Assembly (NCBI RefSeq): GCF_021172065.1
Contig: NZ_CP087880.1
Location: forward strand, 2,332,583-2,396,582
DNA length: 64,000 bases
DNA from: Pseudocitrobacter corydidari
Lineage (GTDB): Bacteria; Pseudomonadota; Gammaproteobacteria; Enterobacterales; Enterobacteriaceae
Direction: 5' to 3'
Shown: positions 1-9,276 of the stretch, in pieces
Position numbering within the stretch: the first letter of the stretch is position 1
Layout: every line of letters begins with the position of its first letter
The notes under the pieces: generated by a model
Told to the model about the DNA's origin: nothing
Databases searched by the model: none
Seen by the model: the letters and a program-made list of their open reading frames with translations, nothing else
Made by a program: the position numbers and the translations under genes

Positions 1-1820
1 GTAAAGCCCTGGCCGTTAAGCGCAACGGTATCGATACCCATGTGAACAACGATTTCCGCGCCTTTCTCGGTTTCCAGGCAGAACGCATGGTTGGTGTTAA
101 AGATTTTCACGATAGTGCCCGCCGCCGGGGAAACCACGGTTTTATCCGTTGGTTTAACCGCAACGCCGTCACCCACCGCTTTGCTGGCAAAGGCTTCGTC
201 TGGCACCTCTTCCAGCGCCACCACGTCACCGGTGACCGGGGAAACCAGCTCGGCAATCACGGTGCTGTTATTAGGCACAGCCTGTGGTTTGGCCGCAGGT
301 GCTGCTGCCGGTGCCGCAGAGGTTTCTGCCGCCGCGACCGGGCCTGTGGTTTTCATCGCGTTGGCGATTTTTTCTGCCACGAAGCCAACGATAATCTGCA
401 CGCTGGTTTTGTTCAGGCGAATCACACCAGATGCGCCCAGACGTTTCGCCATCGCGTCGTTCACCAGAGAAGAGTCTTTCACGTTCAGACGCAGACGGGT
501 GATACAGGCATCAATGCCGGTCAGGTTGTCAGAACCGCCAATCGCGGCGATGTACTGACGCGCCAGGCCGGAAACATCCTGCTCTTTGTCGCTGCCTACA
601 TTGGTGTCCTGACCATCCGCTTCGCTACCGGCAACCGCCAGCTCGCGACCCGGGGTCATCAGGTTGAATTTGGTGATGGTGAAACGGAACACCACGTAGT
701 AGATAACGAAGAACACCAGGCCCTGCGGGATCAGCATCCACCAGTGTGTCGCCAGCGGGTTACGCGAGGAGAGCACCATATCCACCAGCCCGGCGCTGAA
801 GCCGAAACCGGCAATCCACTGCATGCTGGCCGCGATGAACACGGAGATACCGGTCAGGAAGGCGTGGATCACGTACAGTACCGGTGCCACGAACATGAAG
901 GAGAACTCCAGCGGCTCGGTGATCCCGGTGAAGAATGCCGCGAAAGCACCCGCCATCATGATACCCAGCACTTTCGCTTTGTTCTCAGGACGCGCGCAGT
1001 GATAGATAGCCAGCGCTGCACCCGGCAGGCCGAACATCATGATTGGGAAGAAGCCCGCCTGATAACGACCGGTGATACCAACAACCGCTTTACCCGCTTC
1101 GATAGACTGTGCGCCACCGAGGAAGTTAGGAATGTCGTTAATGCCCGCGACGTCAAACCAGAACACGGAGTTCAGCGCGTGGTGCAGGCCAACCGGGATC
1201 AGCAGGCGGTTGAAGAAGGCGTAAACGCCCGCGCCAACGGAACCCAGCTTCTGGATGTGCTCACCGAAGTTCACCAGACCGTCGAAAATTACCGGCCAGA
1301 TGTACATCAGAATAAAGGCGACCACGATCATCACAAACGAGGTCAGAATCGGCACCAGACGGCGACCGCTGAAGAACGACAGCGCCTTCGGCAGCTCAAC
1401 GCTGCTGAAGCGGTTGTAGAGTTCCGCAGAGATAATACCGACCAGAATACCCACGAACTGGTTGCTGATCTTACCGAACGCAGCCGGAACCTGGTCCGCC
1501 GGGATCTTCTGGATCATTGCTACCGCCGCCGGAGAACACAGCGTGGTCAACACGAGGAAGCCCACATAGCCGGTCAGTGCCGCCGCACCGTCTTTATCTT
1601 TTGACATCCCATAAGCCACACCAATGGCAAACAGGACGGACATGTTGTCGATAATGGCCGAGCCAGACTTAATGAAGAACGCGGCAAGGGCGCTATCGCC
1701 ACCCCAGCCAACAGGGTCGATCCAGTAACCAACCCCCATCAAAATTGCCGCTGCAGGCAGCGTGGCGACCGGCACCATCAGTGCGCGACCGACCTTCTGT
1801 AAATAACCTAGAATACTCAC
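1..1820 (-). CDS. nagE: PTS N-acetylglucosamine transporter EIICBA (3' end outside window)
   Basis: This is the phosphotransferase permease that imports N-acetylglucosamine across the inner membrane and phosphorylates it to GlcNAc-6-phosphate. About 606 codons are visible and the end of the IIA domain lies outside the window. Read from the GTG start, the N-terminal IIC membrane domain (SILGYLQKVGRALMVP...) runs to about residue 370. The IIB domain follows with its phospho-cysteine motif DACITRLRL. An Ala/Pro-rich linker leads to the IIA domain, with the active-site motif NTNHAFCLETE and VVHMGIDTV. The GTG start is preceded by AGGGGGAATAAA. The gene diverges from nagB across a shared control region. 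From memory the IIC part resembles the Klebsiella/Salmonella form of NagE; this was not checked by alignment. Confidence 0.95.
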   Translation of the reverse strand, partial: MSILGYLQKVGRALMVPVATLPAAAILMGVGYWIDPVGWGGDSALAAFFIKSGSAIIDNMSVLFAIGVAYGMSKDKDGAAALTGYVGFLVLTTLCSPAAVAMIQKIPADQVPAAFGKISNQFVGILVGIISAELYNRFSSVELPKALSFFSGRRLVPILTSFVMIVVAFILMYIWPVIFDGLVNFGEHIQKLGSVGAGVYAFFNRLLIPVGLHHALNSVFWFDVAGINDIPNFLGGAQSIEAGKAVVGITGRYQAGFFPIMMFGLPGAALAIYHCARPENKAKVLGIMMAGAFAAFFTGITEPLEFSFMFVAPVLYVIHAFLTGISVFIAASMQWIAGFGFSAGLVDMVLSSRNPLATHWWMLIPQGLVFFVIYYVVFRFTITKFNLMTPGRELAVAGSEADGQDTNVGSDKEQDVSGLARQYIAAIGGSDNLTGIDACITRLRLNVKDSSLVNDAMAKRLGASGVIRLNKTSVQIIVGFVAEKIANAMKTTGPVAAAETSAAPAAAPAAKPQAVPNNSTVIAELVSPVTGDVVALEEVPDEAFASKAVGDGVAVKPTDKTVVSPAAGTIVKIFNTNHAFCLETEKGAEIVVHMGIDTVALNGQGF

Positions 1821-1926
1821 TTTATTCCCCCTATGAGACCCCGTTAGGCTCACGCTTTGCTGTTTTTTTATAGTGTTACAACTGATAAGTACGACGAATT
1901 ATTCATTGACATGTGGAGTGTGTGAA

Positions 1927-1950
1927 AAATTAATTCGTATCGCAAATTAA
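1927..1950. promoter_or_regulatory. probable NagC operator near nagE
   Basis: The site has a TAATTCGTATCGCAAATTA core, an imperfect palindrome like the nagE-proximal NagC operator known from E. coli. Together with the nagB-proximal site it would allow looping by NagC between the divergent genes. The call rests on recalled similarity and position; binding was not tested. Confidence 0.7.
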
Positions 1951-1962
1951 ACACCCTTTTTT

Positions 1963-1978
1963 TGTGATTTTTGTCACC
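1963..1978. promoter_or_regulatory. CRP-cAMP binding site between the two NagC operators
   Basis: The sequence reads TGTGA, six bases, then TCACC, matching the CRP consensus (TGTGA-N6-TCACA) in 9 of 10 core positions. It lies between the NagC operators, as in E. coli, where CRP activates both nagE and nagBACD. Confidence 0.75.
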
Positions 1979-2023
1979 AAATATCGCTATACCCCCTCCC
2001 TTTTGCTGGCTAACTCGCAAAAC

Positions 2024-2043
2024 TTATTTTATCATTCAAAAAA
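2024..2043. promoter_or_regulatory. probable NagC operator near nagB
   Basis: The site TTATTTTATCATTCAAAAAA is AT-rich and close to the nagB-proximal NagC operator as recalled from E. coli. It is about 100 bp upstream of the nagB start and about 80-100 bp from the nagE-proximal operator, a spacing suited to repression looping. Confidence 0.65.
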
Positions 2044-2143
2044 TCAAAGCGGATTGACCCCTTGTTACCGCGAAAGTGCGTTACGCTTTATGATAAGCAT
2101 TCGTCAATCCACGACCTTTTTAAATTAACTATAGAGGTGAACA

Positions 2144-2944
2144 ATGAGACTGATTCCCCTGGCTACAGCAGAACAAGTGGGCAAATGGGCCGCGCGTCAT
2201 ATCGTTAACCGCATTAACGCGTTCAACCCAACCGCCGATCGTCCGTTCGTGCTGGGTCTGCCAACTGGCGGAACACCGCTGACTGCCTATAAAGCACTGG
2301 TAGAAATGCATAAAGCGGGCCAGGTTAGCTTCAAGCACGTTGTGACGTTCAACATGGACGAATACGTGGGCCTGCCGAAAGAGCACCCGGAAAGCTATCA
2401 CAGCTTCATGCATCGTAATTTCTTCGACCACGTTGATATTCCGGCTGAAAATATTAATTTGCTGAATGGCAACGCCGCAGATATTGACGCAGAATGCCGT
2501 CGTTATGAAGAAAAAATTCGTTCTTACGGCAAAATCCACCTGTTTATGGGCGGCGTAGGCAACGATGGCCACATCGCGTTCAACGAACCGGCGTCTTCTC
2601 TGGCTTCCCGTACCCGTATCAAAACCCTGACACACGAAACCCGCGTGGCGAACTCCCGTTTCTTTGACGGCGACGTCTCTCTGGTTCCAAAATACGCGCT
2701 GACCGTTGGCGTGGGCACCCTGCTGGATGCAGAAGAAGTGATGATTCTGGTGCTGGGCAACCAGAAAGCACAGGCACTGCAGGCTGCTGTAGAAGGCAAC
2801 GTCAACCACATGTGGACCATCAGCTGCCTGCAGCTGCATCCGAAAGCCGTTATGGTGTGCGATGAGCCGTCCACGATGGAGCTGAAAGTGAAAACGTTGA
2901 AATATTTCAACGAACTGGAAGCGGAAAACATCAAAGGTCTGTAA
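2144..2944 (+). CDS. nagB: glucosamine-6-phosphate deaminase
   Basis: NagB converts glucosamine-6-phosphate to fructose-6-phosphate and ammonia in the cytoplasm, the last step of amino-sugar breakdown before glycolysis. The protein has 266 residues, the family length. The catalytic Asp72 sits in [10 protein letters not shown], and the [11 protein letters not shown] motif carries the Asp/His/Glu relay. The ATG is preceded by AGAGGTGAACA. It is the first gene of nagBACD and is presumably induced when GlcNAc-6-phosphate releases NagC. Confidence 0.98.
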   Translation: MRLIPLATAEQVGKWAARHIVNRINAFNPTADRPFVLGLPTGGTPLTAYKALVEMHKAGQVSFKHVVTFNMDEYVGLPKEHPESYHSFMHRNFFDHVDIPAENINLLNGNAADIDAECRRYEEKIRSYGKIHLFMGGVGNDGHIAFNEPASSLASRTRIKTLTHETRVANSRFFDGDVSLVPKYALTVGVGTLLDAEEVMILVLGNQKAQALQAAVEGNVNHMWTISCLQLHPKAVMVCDEPSTMELKVKTLKYFNELEAENIKGL

Positions 2945-2952
2945 TGTATTAT

Positions 2953-2981
2953 CGCCCTGCGGCATGTGCAGGGCGCTTTTT
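2953..2981 (+). terminator. hairpin with T-run in the nagB-nagA gap
   Basis: An 8-bp stem (CGCCCTGC / GCAGGGCG) with a 7-nt loop is followed by CTTTTT. It looks like an intrinsic terminator inside the operon, so it probably lowers nagACD expression relative to nagB or protects the nagB 3' end. Confidence 0.65.
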
Positions 2982-2999
2982 AGAAACCCGGGGGTCGTA

Positions 3000-4145
3000 A
3001 TGTATGCATTAACTCATGGTCGGATTTACACTGGCCGCGAAATTCTGGATGACCACGCGATTATTATCGCCAATAGCCTTATCGAACGTCTCTGCCCGCT
3101 GGCAGAATTACCGTCAGATATTGAACAACGTTCAGTCAACGGCGCCATTATTGCCCCTGGTTTTATCGACGTTCAGCTGAATGGCTGCGGCGGCGTGCAG
3201 TTCAACGACACAGCAGAAGCCGTGAGCGTTGAAACGCTGGAAATCATGCAGAAAGCTAACGAGAAATCGGGCTGCACCAGCTACCTGCCAACGCTGATTA
3301 CCTGTAGCGACGATCTCATGAAACAGGGCGTGCGCGTGATGCGCGAGTACCTGGCCAAACACCCTAATCAGGCGCTGGGTCTTCATCTGGAAGGGCCGTG
3401 GCTGAATATCATTAAGAAAGGCACCCATAACCCGGCCTATATCCGCAAACCAGAAGCCTCGCTGGTCGACTTCCTGTGTGAGAATGCGGACGTGATTACT
3501 AAAATCACCCTGGCCCCGGAAATGGTGGAGCCTGAGGTTATCCGTAAACTGGTTGCCGCAGGGATCGTGATTTCTGCCGGTCACTCGAATGCGACGCTGG
3601 AAGAAGCCAAAACCGGCTTCCGCGCGGGCATTACGTTTGCCACCCACCTTTATAACGCGATGCCGTACATCAGTGGCCGCGAACCGGGTCTGGCGGGCGC
3701 CATTTTTGACAATGCCGACGTCTACTGTGGGATCATCGCCGATGGCCTGCACGTTAACTACGCCAACATCCGTAACGCCAAACACCTGAAAGGTGAGAAA
3801 CTGTGCCTGGTTACAGACGCCACCGCGCCGGCAGGTGCAAACATTGATCAGTTCATTTTTGCTGGTAAAACAATATACTACCGTAACGGTTTGTGCGTAG
3901 ATGAAAACGGTACGCTGAGCGGCTCCTCTTTAACCATGATTGAAGGGGTTCGCAATCTGGTTGAGCACTGCGGTATTGCGCTCGACGAAGTGCTGCGCAT
4001 GGCAACGCTCTACCCGGCTCGCGCAATTGGCGTTGATAGCCATCTGGGCCAGATTGCCCCGGGCATGACCGCAAACCTGACCGCGTTCACGCGCGATTAT
4101 AAAATCACTAAGACCATCGTTAATGGTGACGAGGTCGTTAACTGA
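3000..4145 (+). CDS. nagA: N-acetylglucosamine-6-phosphate deacetylase
   Basis: NagA removes the acetyl group from GlcNAc-6-phosphate, giving the substrate of NagB. It also sets NagC activity, because its substrate is the NagC inducer. The protein has 381 residues. Amidohydrolase features include [13 protein letters not shown], the LHLEGPW metal-site Glu, [17 protein letters not shown] and [10 protein letters not shown]. The start was placed at ATG followed by YALTHGR, which has GGGGGTC upstream. A longer in-frame start would lie inside the preceding hairpin and was not used. The next gene, nagC, follows after 12 bp. Confidence 0.97.
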   Translation: MYALTHGRIYTGREILDDHAIIIANSLIERLCPLAELPSDIEQRSVNGAIIAPGFIDVQLNGCGGVQFNDTAEAVSVETLEIMQKANEKSGCTSYLPTLITCSDDLMKQGVRVMREYLAKHPNQALGLHLEGPWLNIIKKGTHNPAYIRKPEASLVDFLCENADVITKITLAPEMVEPEVIRKLVAAGIVISAGHSNATLEEAKTGFRAGITFATHLYNAMPYISGREPGLAGAIFDNADVYCGIIADGLHVNYANIRNAKHLKGEKLCLVTDATAPAGANIDQFIFAGKTIYYRNGLCVDENGTLSGSSLTMIEGVRNLVEHCGIALDEVLRMATLYPARAIGVDSHLGQIAPGMTANLTAFTRDYKITKTIVNGDEVVN

Positions 4146-4157
4146 GTAAGCGAAAGT

Positions 4158-5378
4158 ATGACATCAGGCGGACAAGCTCAAATTGGTAATGTTGACCTCG
4201 TAAAACAGCTTAACAGTGCGGCAGTTTACCGCCTGATTGACCAGCATGGGCCAATCTCGCGCATTCAAATCGCCGAACAGAGCCAGCTTGCTCCCGCCAG
4301 CGTAACCAAAATTACGCGTCAGCTTATTGAGCGCGGATTGATCAAAGAAGTCGATCAACAGGCCTCCACCGGGGGCCGCCGCGCTATCTCTATCGTCACC
4401 GAAACCCGTAATTTCCACACCATTGGCGTACGTCTGGGGCGTCACGACGCCACCCTCACCCTTTACGATCTGAGCAGCAAAGTCGTTGCCGAAGAGCACT
4501 ATCCTCTGCCCGAGCGCACCCAGGAAACGCTGGAACATGCGTTGCTCAACACTATCGCCGCCTTTATTGAAGCCTGCCAGCGCAAAATTCGCGAGCTGAT
4601 TGCTATTTCCGTTATTTTGCCCGGCCTGGTTGACCCGGATAGCGGCGTAATCCGCTATATGCCGCACATTTCGGTGGAGAACTGGGGGCTGGTCGGCGCG
4701 CTGGAAAAACGGTTCAAGGTAACCTGTTTTGTTGGCCACGATATCCGCAGCCTGGCGCTGGCGGAGCACTATTTCGGTGCAAGTCAGGACTGTGAAGACT
4801 CCATTCTGGTGCGCGTACATCGCGGTACCGGCGCAGGAATTATCTCTAACGGGCGGATTTTTATTGGCCGTAACGGTAACGTCGGTGAAATTGGTCATAT
4901 TCAGGTCGACCCGCTCGGCGAGCGCTGTCACTGCGGTAACTTCGGCTGTCTGGAAACCGTTGCCGCCAACGCCGCGATTGAACACCGCGTGCGTCACCTG
5001 CTGGAACAAGGCTATCAGAGCCGCGTGACGCTTGATGATTGCAATATCAAAACCATCTGCAAAGCCGCCAATAAGGGCGATGCGCTGGCAACGGAAGTGG
5101 TTGAGCACGTAGGACGCCATTTGGGTAAAACCATCGCCATTGCTATCAACCTGTTCAACCCGCAGAAAATCGTCATTGCCGGTGAAATTACCGAGGCAGA
5201 ACGTATTTTGCTGCCCGCCATCGAAGGCTGCATTAATACTCAGGCGCTGAAGGCGTTTCGTAAAAATTTACCGGTGGTGCGCTCTACGCTCGATCACCGC
5301 TCCGCGATTGGCGCGTTTGCGCTGGTCAAACGCGCGATGCTCAACGGTATTCTGTTGCAGCATTTGCTGGAAGGTTAA
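4158..5378 (+). CDS. nagC: NagC, ROK-family repressor of amino-sugar genes
   Basis: NagC represses the nag genes and affects chb and glm genes in related species; its inducer is GlcNAc-6-phosphate. The protein has 406 residues. The N-terminal winged helix-turn-helix is at about residues 15-75 (IQIAEQSQLAPASVTKITRQL). The ROK sugar-binding domain follows, with HRGTGAGIISNG, the GEIGH motif and the zinc-type cluster CHCGNFGCLE. It is co-transcribed with nagBA and so autoregulated. Confidence 0.97.
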   Translation: MTSGGQAQIGNVDLVKQLNSAAVYRLIDQHGPISRIQIAEQSQLAPASVTKITRQLIERGLIKEVDQQASTGGRRAISIVTETRNFHTIGVRLGRHDATLTLYDLSSKVVAEEHYPLPERTQETLEHALLNTIAAFIEACQRKIRELIAISVILPGLVDPDSGVIRYMPHISVENWGLVGALEKRFKVTCFVGHDIRSLALAEHYFGASQDCEDSILVRVHRGTGAGIISNGRIFIGRNGNVGEIGHIQVDPLGERCHCGNFGCLETVAANAAIEHRVRHLLEQGYQSRVTLDDCNIKTICKAANKGDALATEVVEHVGRHLGKTIAIAINLFNPQKIVIAGEITEAERILLPAIEGCINTQALKAFRKNLPVVRSTLDHRSAIGAFALVKRAMLNGILLQHLLEG

Positions 5379-5428
5379 TCCTCTTGCGCGCAGGCCGCCT
5401 CTCGCAAGGCAGCCTGCGTAATTCCGTG

Positions 5429-5434
5429 TATAAT
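5429..5434 (+). promoter_or_regulatory. possible -10 box before nagD
   Basis: A perfect TATAAT lies about 30 bp upstream of the nagD ATG in the nagC-nagD gap, with no convincing -35 box. It may give nagD a promoter separate from nagBAC. This rests on the hexamer alone. Confidence 0.3.
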
Positions 5435-5465
5435 TACGCCTCTTTCAGACCATGTCAGGTAGTCC

Positions 5466-6218
5466 ATGACCATTCAGAATGTAATTTGTGATATCGACGG
5501 CGTGCTGATGCACGATAACGTGGCCGTACCGGGTGCCGCAGAATTTCTAACACGAATTCTGGAGAAAGGCCTACCGCTGGTACTGTTAACCAACTACCCT
5601 TCCCAGACCGGGCAAGACCTGGCGAACCGTTTTGCCACCGCAGGCGTTGACGTGCCGGACAGCGTGTTTTACACCTCGGCGATGGCCACCGCGGATTTCC
5701 TGCGTCGTCAGGAAGGGAAAAAAGCCTACGTTGTCGGGGAAGGCGCGCTGATCCACGAACTCTACAAAGCCGGTTTTACCATCACCGATGTGAATCCGGA
5801 TTTCGTGATCGTGGGTGAAACCCGCTCCTACAACTGGGAGATGATGCATAAAGCGGCCTTCTTCGTCGCCAACGGCGCACGCTTTATCGCCACCAACCCG
5901 GACACTCACGGTCGCGGTTTTTACCCGGCCTGCGGCGCACTGTGTGCGGGTATCGAAAAAATTTCCGGTCGTAAGCCCTTCTACGTGGGCAAGCCAAGCC
6001 CGTGGATTATCCGCGCCGCGCTGAACAAAATGCAGGCGCACTCCGAGCAGACGGTGATCGTTGGCGATAACCTGCGTACCGATATTCTGGCGGGCTTCCA
6101 GGCCGGGCTGGAGACCATTCTGGTGCTCTCTGGCGTCTCGACGCTGGATGATATCGACAGCATGCCGTTCCGCCCTTCGTGGATTTATCCGTCAGTTGCG
6201 GAAATTGATGTGATTTAA
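5466..6218 (+). CDS. nagD: NagD, HAD-family nucleotide (UMP) phosphatase
   Basis: NagD is a cytoplasmic HAD class IIA phosphatase; the E. coli protein prefers UMP and is also called UmpH. The protein has 250 residues. HAD motif I is degenerate at the very N-terminus as CDIDGVLM, with nucleophile Asp at about residue 9. Motif II is LLTNYPSQ, the motif III lysine is in YVGKPSPW, and motif IV is VGDNLRTDI. Its place in the nag operon is conserved, but a direct role in amino-sugar breakdown is not evident from the sequence. Confidence 0.96.
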   Translation: MTIQNVICDIDGVLMHDNVAVPGAAEFLTRILEKGLPLVLLTNYPSQTGQDLANRFATAGVDVPDSVFYTSAMATADFLRRQEGKKAYVVGEGALIHELYKAGFTITDVNPDFVIVGETRSYNWEMMHKAAFFVANGARFIATNPDTHGRGFYPACGALCAGIEKISGRKPFYVGKPSPWIIRAALNKMQAHSEQTVIVGDNLRTDILAGFQAGLETILVLSGVSTLDDIDSMPFRPSWIYPSVAEIDVI

Positions 6219-6223
6219 GATTA

Positions 6224-6259
6224 AGGTTGCCGGATAACCATTCGCTTATCCGGCAACCT
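6224..6259. repeat. 13-bp perfect inverted repeat (REP-like) after nagD
   Basis: Arms AGGTTGCCGGATA and TATCCGGCAACCT flank a 10-nt loop. The core GCCGGATA resembles REP sequences. It probably stabilises or ends the nag transcript. The rest of the gap up to asnB shows no clear gene. Confidence 0.7.
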
Positions 6260-6473
6260 ACAAAAACATCGATCCATTCAATAAAAACGTCAAATTATTG
6301 ATGATTCGTTAATCCCGCAGTTCATAACCTGTCCATTTTTCAGCATCCGGCAACTCCTGTTGCACTATTTCTTTTTCAGCCTCTAAAACGCTTGCGCCCT
6401 CTCCCGCTTTGCGGCATTTTTTATGCCATAGCCACAACAATTTCACGACATTACAGGGTTAACGGAGAAGTCT

Positions 6474-8138
6474 ATGTGTTCGATTTTTGGTGTACTGGAT
6501 ATTAAAACTGACGCGGGCGAGCTGCGTAAAAAAGCGCTTGAGCTCTCCCGCCTGATGCGTCACCGCGGCCCGGACTGGTCCGGCATTTATGCGTGCGACA
6601 AAGCCATTCTGGCGCACGAACGTCTGTCGATTGTTGACGTCAACGCCGGTGCGCAGCCGCTGTATAACGAAAAGAAAACGCATGCGCTGGCCGTGAACGG
6701 TGAAATCTACAACCATCAGGCACTGCGCGCGGAATACGCTGACCGCTACCAGTTCCAGACCGGTTCTGACTGCGAAGTGATCCTCGCGCTGTATCAGGAA
6801 AAAGGTCCGGAATTCCTCGATGATTTGCAGGGGATGTTTGCCTTCGCCCTCTACGACAGCGAAAAAGACGCCTACCTGATTGGCCGCGACCACATCGGCA
6901 TTATCCCGCTGTATATGGGTTACGACGAATTCGGTAACTTCTATGTTGCTTCAGAAATGAAAGCGCTGACGCCGGTTTGCCGCACCATCAAAGAGTTCCC
7001 GGCAGGCAGCTACCTGTGGAGCAAAGATGGCGAAATTCGTCAGTATTATCAGCGTGACTGGTTCGACTATGACGCGGTAAAAGACAACGTTACGGATAAA
7101 AACGAACTGCGTCAGGCGCTGGAAGAGTCGGTGAAAAGCCACCTGATGTCTGACGTGCCTTACGGCGTACTGCTTTCCGGTGGCCTGGACTCCTCCGTCA
7201 TTTCCGCCATCACCAAAAAATTCGCCGCACGTCGCGTGGAAGATGATGAGCGTTCTGAAGCATGGTGGCCGCAACTGCACTCCTTCGCCGTTGGCCTTGA
7301 AGGTTCACCTGACCTGAAAGCCGCGCAGGAAGTGGCAAACCACCTTGGCACTGTGCACCATGAAATTCACTTCACCGTGCAGGAAGGTCTGGATGCCATT
7401 CGCGATGTTATCTATCACATCGAAACCTATGATGTGACGACGATTCGCGCCTCCACGCCGATGTATTTGATGTCGCGCAAAATCAAAGCGATGGGCATCA
7501 AAATGGTGCTCTCTGGCGAAGGTTCTGATGAAGTGTTTGGCGGCTACCTTTACTTCCATAAAGCGCCTAACGCCAAAGAGCTGCACGAAGAGACTGTACG
7601 TAAACTGCAGGCGCTGCACATGTACGACTGCGCGCGTGCCAACAAAGCGATGTCGGCCTGGGGTGTGGAAGCGCGCGTTCCGTTCCTGGATAAAAAATTC
7701 CTCGACGTGGCGATGCGTATTAACCCGCAGGACAAAATGTGCGGCAACGGCAAAATGGAAAAACACGTTCTGCGTGAATGTTTTGAATCCTACCTGCCGG
7801 CAAGCGTCGCATGGCGCCAGAAAGAACAGTTCTCTGATGGCGTGGGCTACAGCTGGATTGACACACTGAAAGAAGTCGCGGCGAAACAGGTTACCGACCA
7901 GCAACTGGAAACCGCACACTTCCGCTTCCCGTACAACACGCCGAGCTCTAAAGAGGGTTATCTGTACCGCGAAATCTTCGAAGAGTTATTCCCGGTGCCA
8001 AGCGCAGCGGAATGCGTGCCGGGCGGCCCGTCAGTCGCGTGTTCTTCCGCGAAAGCGATTGAGTGGGATGAAGCGTTCAAAACCATGGACGATCCGTCTG
8101 GTCGCGCGGTGGGCGTTCACCAGTCAGCCTACAAATAA
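6474..8138 (+). CDS. asnB: asparagine synthetase B, glutamine-hydrolysing
   Basis: AsnB makes asparagine from aspartate, ATP and glutamine (or ammonia) in the cytoplasm. The protein has 554 residues, the E. coli length. The class II glutamine amidotransferase domain starts with MCSIFGV, so the cysteine becomes the N-terminal nucleophile after Met removal. HRGPDWSG and NGEIYNH follow. The synthetase domain has the PP-loop LLSGGLDSSVI at about residue 230 and LSGEGSDEVFGGY. It appears to be a single-gene unit ending at a strong terminator. Confidence 0.98.
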   Translation: MCSIFGVLDIKTDAGELRKKALELSRLMRHRGPDWSGIYACDKAILAHERLSIVDVNAGAQPLYNEKKTHALAVNGEIYNHQALRAEYADRYQFQTGSDCEVILALYQEKGPEFLDDLQGMFAFALYDSEKDAYLIGRDHIGIIPLYMGYDEFGNFYVASEMKALTPVCRTIKEFPAGSYLWSKDGEIRQYYQRDWFDYDAVKDNVTDKNELRQALEESVKSHLMSDVPYGVLLSGGLDSSVISAITKKFAARRVEDDERSEAWWPQLHSFAVGLEGSPDLKAAQEVANHLGTVHHEIHFTVQEGLDAIRDVIYHIETYDVTTIRASTPMYLMSRKIKAMGIKMVLSGEGSDEVFGGYLYFHKAPNAKELHEETVRKLQALHMYDCARANKAMSAWGVEARVPFLDKKFLDVAMRINPQDKMCGNGKMEKHVLRECFESYLPASVAWRQKEQFSDGVGYSWIDTLKEVAAKQVTDQQLETAHFRFPYNTPSSKEGYLYREIFEELFPVPSAAECVPGGPSVACSSAKAIEWDEAFKTMDDPSGRAVGVHQSAYK

Positions 8139-8155
8139 GAGCGTGTTGTGAAATA

Positions 8156-8181
8156 CCCCGGCCCATGAGCCGGGGTTTTTT
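8156..8181. terminator. intrinsic terminator between asnB and the convergent gene
   Basis: The stem CCCCGGC / GCCGGGG has a 6-nt loop and is followed by TTTTTT on the plus strand. It ends asnB. The stop codon of the convergent minus-strand gene is only 1 bp away, so that gene probably uses the same hairpin. Confidence 0.9.
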
Positions 8182-8182
8182 A

Positions 8183-8623
8183 TTACTGTTTTTTCGTATC
8201 CTGTTCCAGGTACGCTGTCAGGAAATGTTCCGCGTTAGCACCCGACCCGTTAGAGAGTTCCTCACTATAGTTGAGCCACCCGTTGGATTGCTCATCAGGA
8301 ATATAGAGGTTACCGTTGCCTTCTTTAATGCGCACCAGCTCAAACGGTTTCCCTTTTATTTCAGCGGTATAGCTTTTCTCGCCGTCTCGCGTAATTTGAA
8401 CTTTGCAGCGGAAAATACGCCCGTCAATGTCGTTATCGACATGTGAAACCTGCACTAATGCTTCATTCGCTTCGCGTGGCCCAATGCGCATCAGCCAGAC
8501 AACGGCACCTTCTTGCCCGCGATAAGCCTGCACATATTTGCTGGTTTCCGGGCGAGCCTGTTCGGCAAACGCGGACTGCATCAGTAAAAAAACGCCTAAA
8601 AAAGCGGTAATAAAACGCAACAT
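8183..8623 (-). CDS. unrecognised small exported (periplasmic) protein
   Basis: The protein has 146 residues and I do not recognise its family. A clear signal peptide ends near residue 20 (MLRFITAFLGVFLLMQSAFA). There is no lipobox and no later membrane segment, so a soluble periplasmic location is likely. The mature part is polar and contains one cysteine (RIFRCKVQI), with a repeated mix of Glu, Lys and Asn. GAGGGAATATT before the ATG is a good ribosome binding site. The gene stands alone between asnB and the tRNA operon, a place where I recall no E. coli K-12 gene. Length, signal peptide and ribosome site support a real gene; function is unknown. Confidence 0.75.
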   Translation of the reverse strand: MLRFITAFLGVFLLMQSAFAEQARPETSKYVQAYRGQEGAVVWLMRIGPREANEALVQVSHVDNDIDGRIFRCKVQITRDGEKSYTAEIKGKPFELVRIKEGNGNLYIPDEQSNGWLNYSEELSNGSGANAEHFLTAYLEQDTKKQ

Positions 8624-8904
8624 AATATTCCCTCAATAATGTAGCGATGGGGAGCATCCCCTTATGGTCGTGACAAACATGCAGGCGCAACGCTTCCTGC
8701 CCTGACAAATTTGGCAGTATCAGTATTTCACAGAGCAATTTCTCAACACTATTGATGGAATCCGAATTTCATCCTTTACGCTGAAATAACAGCTTCATGC
8801 CGTGCATAAAAACACGAAGTAACCAATTTTTGCCGAATATTCCATCACGCTGTTCGCAACCTAACCAAACAGTCACATTCCGGCAATTTTCCTTGAAAAA
8901 GAGG
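8624..8904. other. intergenic region upstream of the tRNA operon
   Basis: No gene is seen here. Near its left end is a small GGGG/CCCC hairpin in the leader of the minus-strand exported-protein gene. The rest is the divergent promoter region between that gene and the tRNA operon. Confidence 0.5.
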
Positions 8905-8933
8905 TTGACGCTACAAGGCTCAATACGCATAAT
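8905..8933 (+). promoter_or_regulatory. sigma-70 promoter of the tRNA operon with GC-rich discriminator
   Basis: A -35 box TTGACG and a -10 box CATAAT are separated by exactly 17 bp. They are followed by the GC-rich discriminator GCGCCCCGC, typical of stable-RNA promoters under stringent control. The first tRNA begins about 30 bp after the expected start of transcription. Confidence 0.85.
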
Positions 8934-8972
8934 GCGCCCCGCAACGCCGATAAGGTAACGCGAAAAAAAGAT

Positions 8973-9049
8973 GGCTACGTAGCTCAGCTGGTTAGAGCAC
9001 ATCACTCATAATGATGGGGTCACAGGTTCGAATCCCGTCGTAGCCACCA
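8973..9049 (+). tRNA. metT: tRNA-Met (CAT), elongator
   Basis: This is a 77-nt cloverleaf with encoded CCA and anticodon CAT in CACTCATAATG. It begins with GGCTACG, not the initiator-type end. It is the first gene of the seven-tRNA operon and differs from the second Met copy by one base in the D-loop region (C versus T at nucleotide 16). Confidence 0.97.
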
Positions 9050-9057
9050 TCTTTTTT

Positions 9058-9142
9058 GCGGGAGTGGCGAAATTGGTAGACGCACCAGATTTAGGTTCTG
9101 GCGCCGCAAGGTGTACGAGTTCAAGTCTCGTCTCCCGCACCA
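9058..9142 (+). tRNA. leuW: tRNA-Leu (TAG)
   Basis: This is an 85-nt class II tRNA with a long variable arm, anticodon TAG in GATTTAGGTTC, and encoded CCA. It starts 8 nt after the first Met tRNA, as in the E. coli metT-leuW operon. Confidence 0.97.
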
Positions 9143-9165
9143 TTCACCAATATGCGTTGCACGGA

Positions 9166-9240
9166 TGGGGTATCGCCAAGCGGTAAGGCACCGGTTTTTG
9201 ATACCGGCATTCCCTGGTTCGAATCCAGGTACCCCAGCCA
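9166..9240 (+). tRNA. glnU: tRNA-Gln (TTG), copy 1
   Basis: This is a 75-nt tRNA with anticodon TTG and encoded CCA. It is identical over all 75 nt to the next Gln tRNA, a pattern expected from recent duplication or gene conversion. Confidence 0.97.
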
Positions 9241-9276
9241 TATTTCTTCGATATTTGCGGATAACCGCGACGGTAT

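Noticed and set aside
42..1604. A 520-codon open frame on the plus strand
   Set aside because: It is the antisense of nagE; its His/Arg/Gln-rich composition is typical of shadow frames over GC-rich genes and it has no family features.
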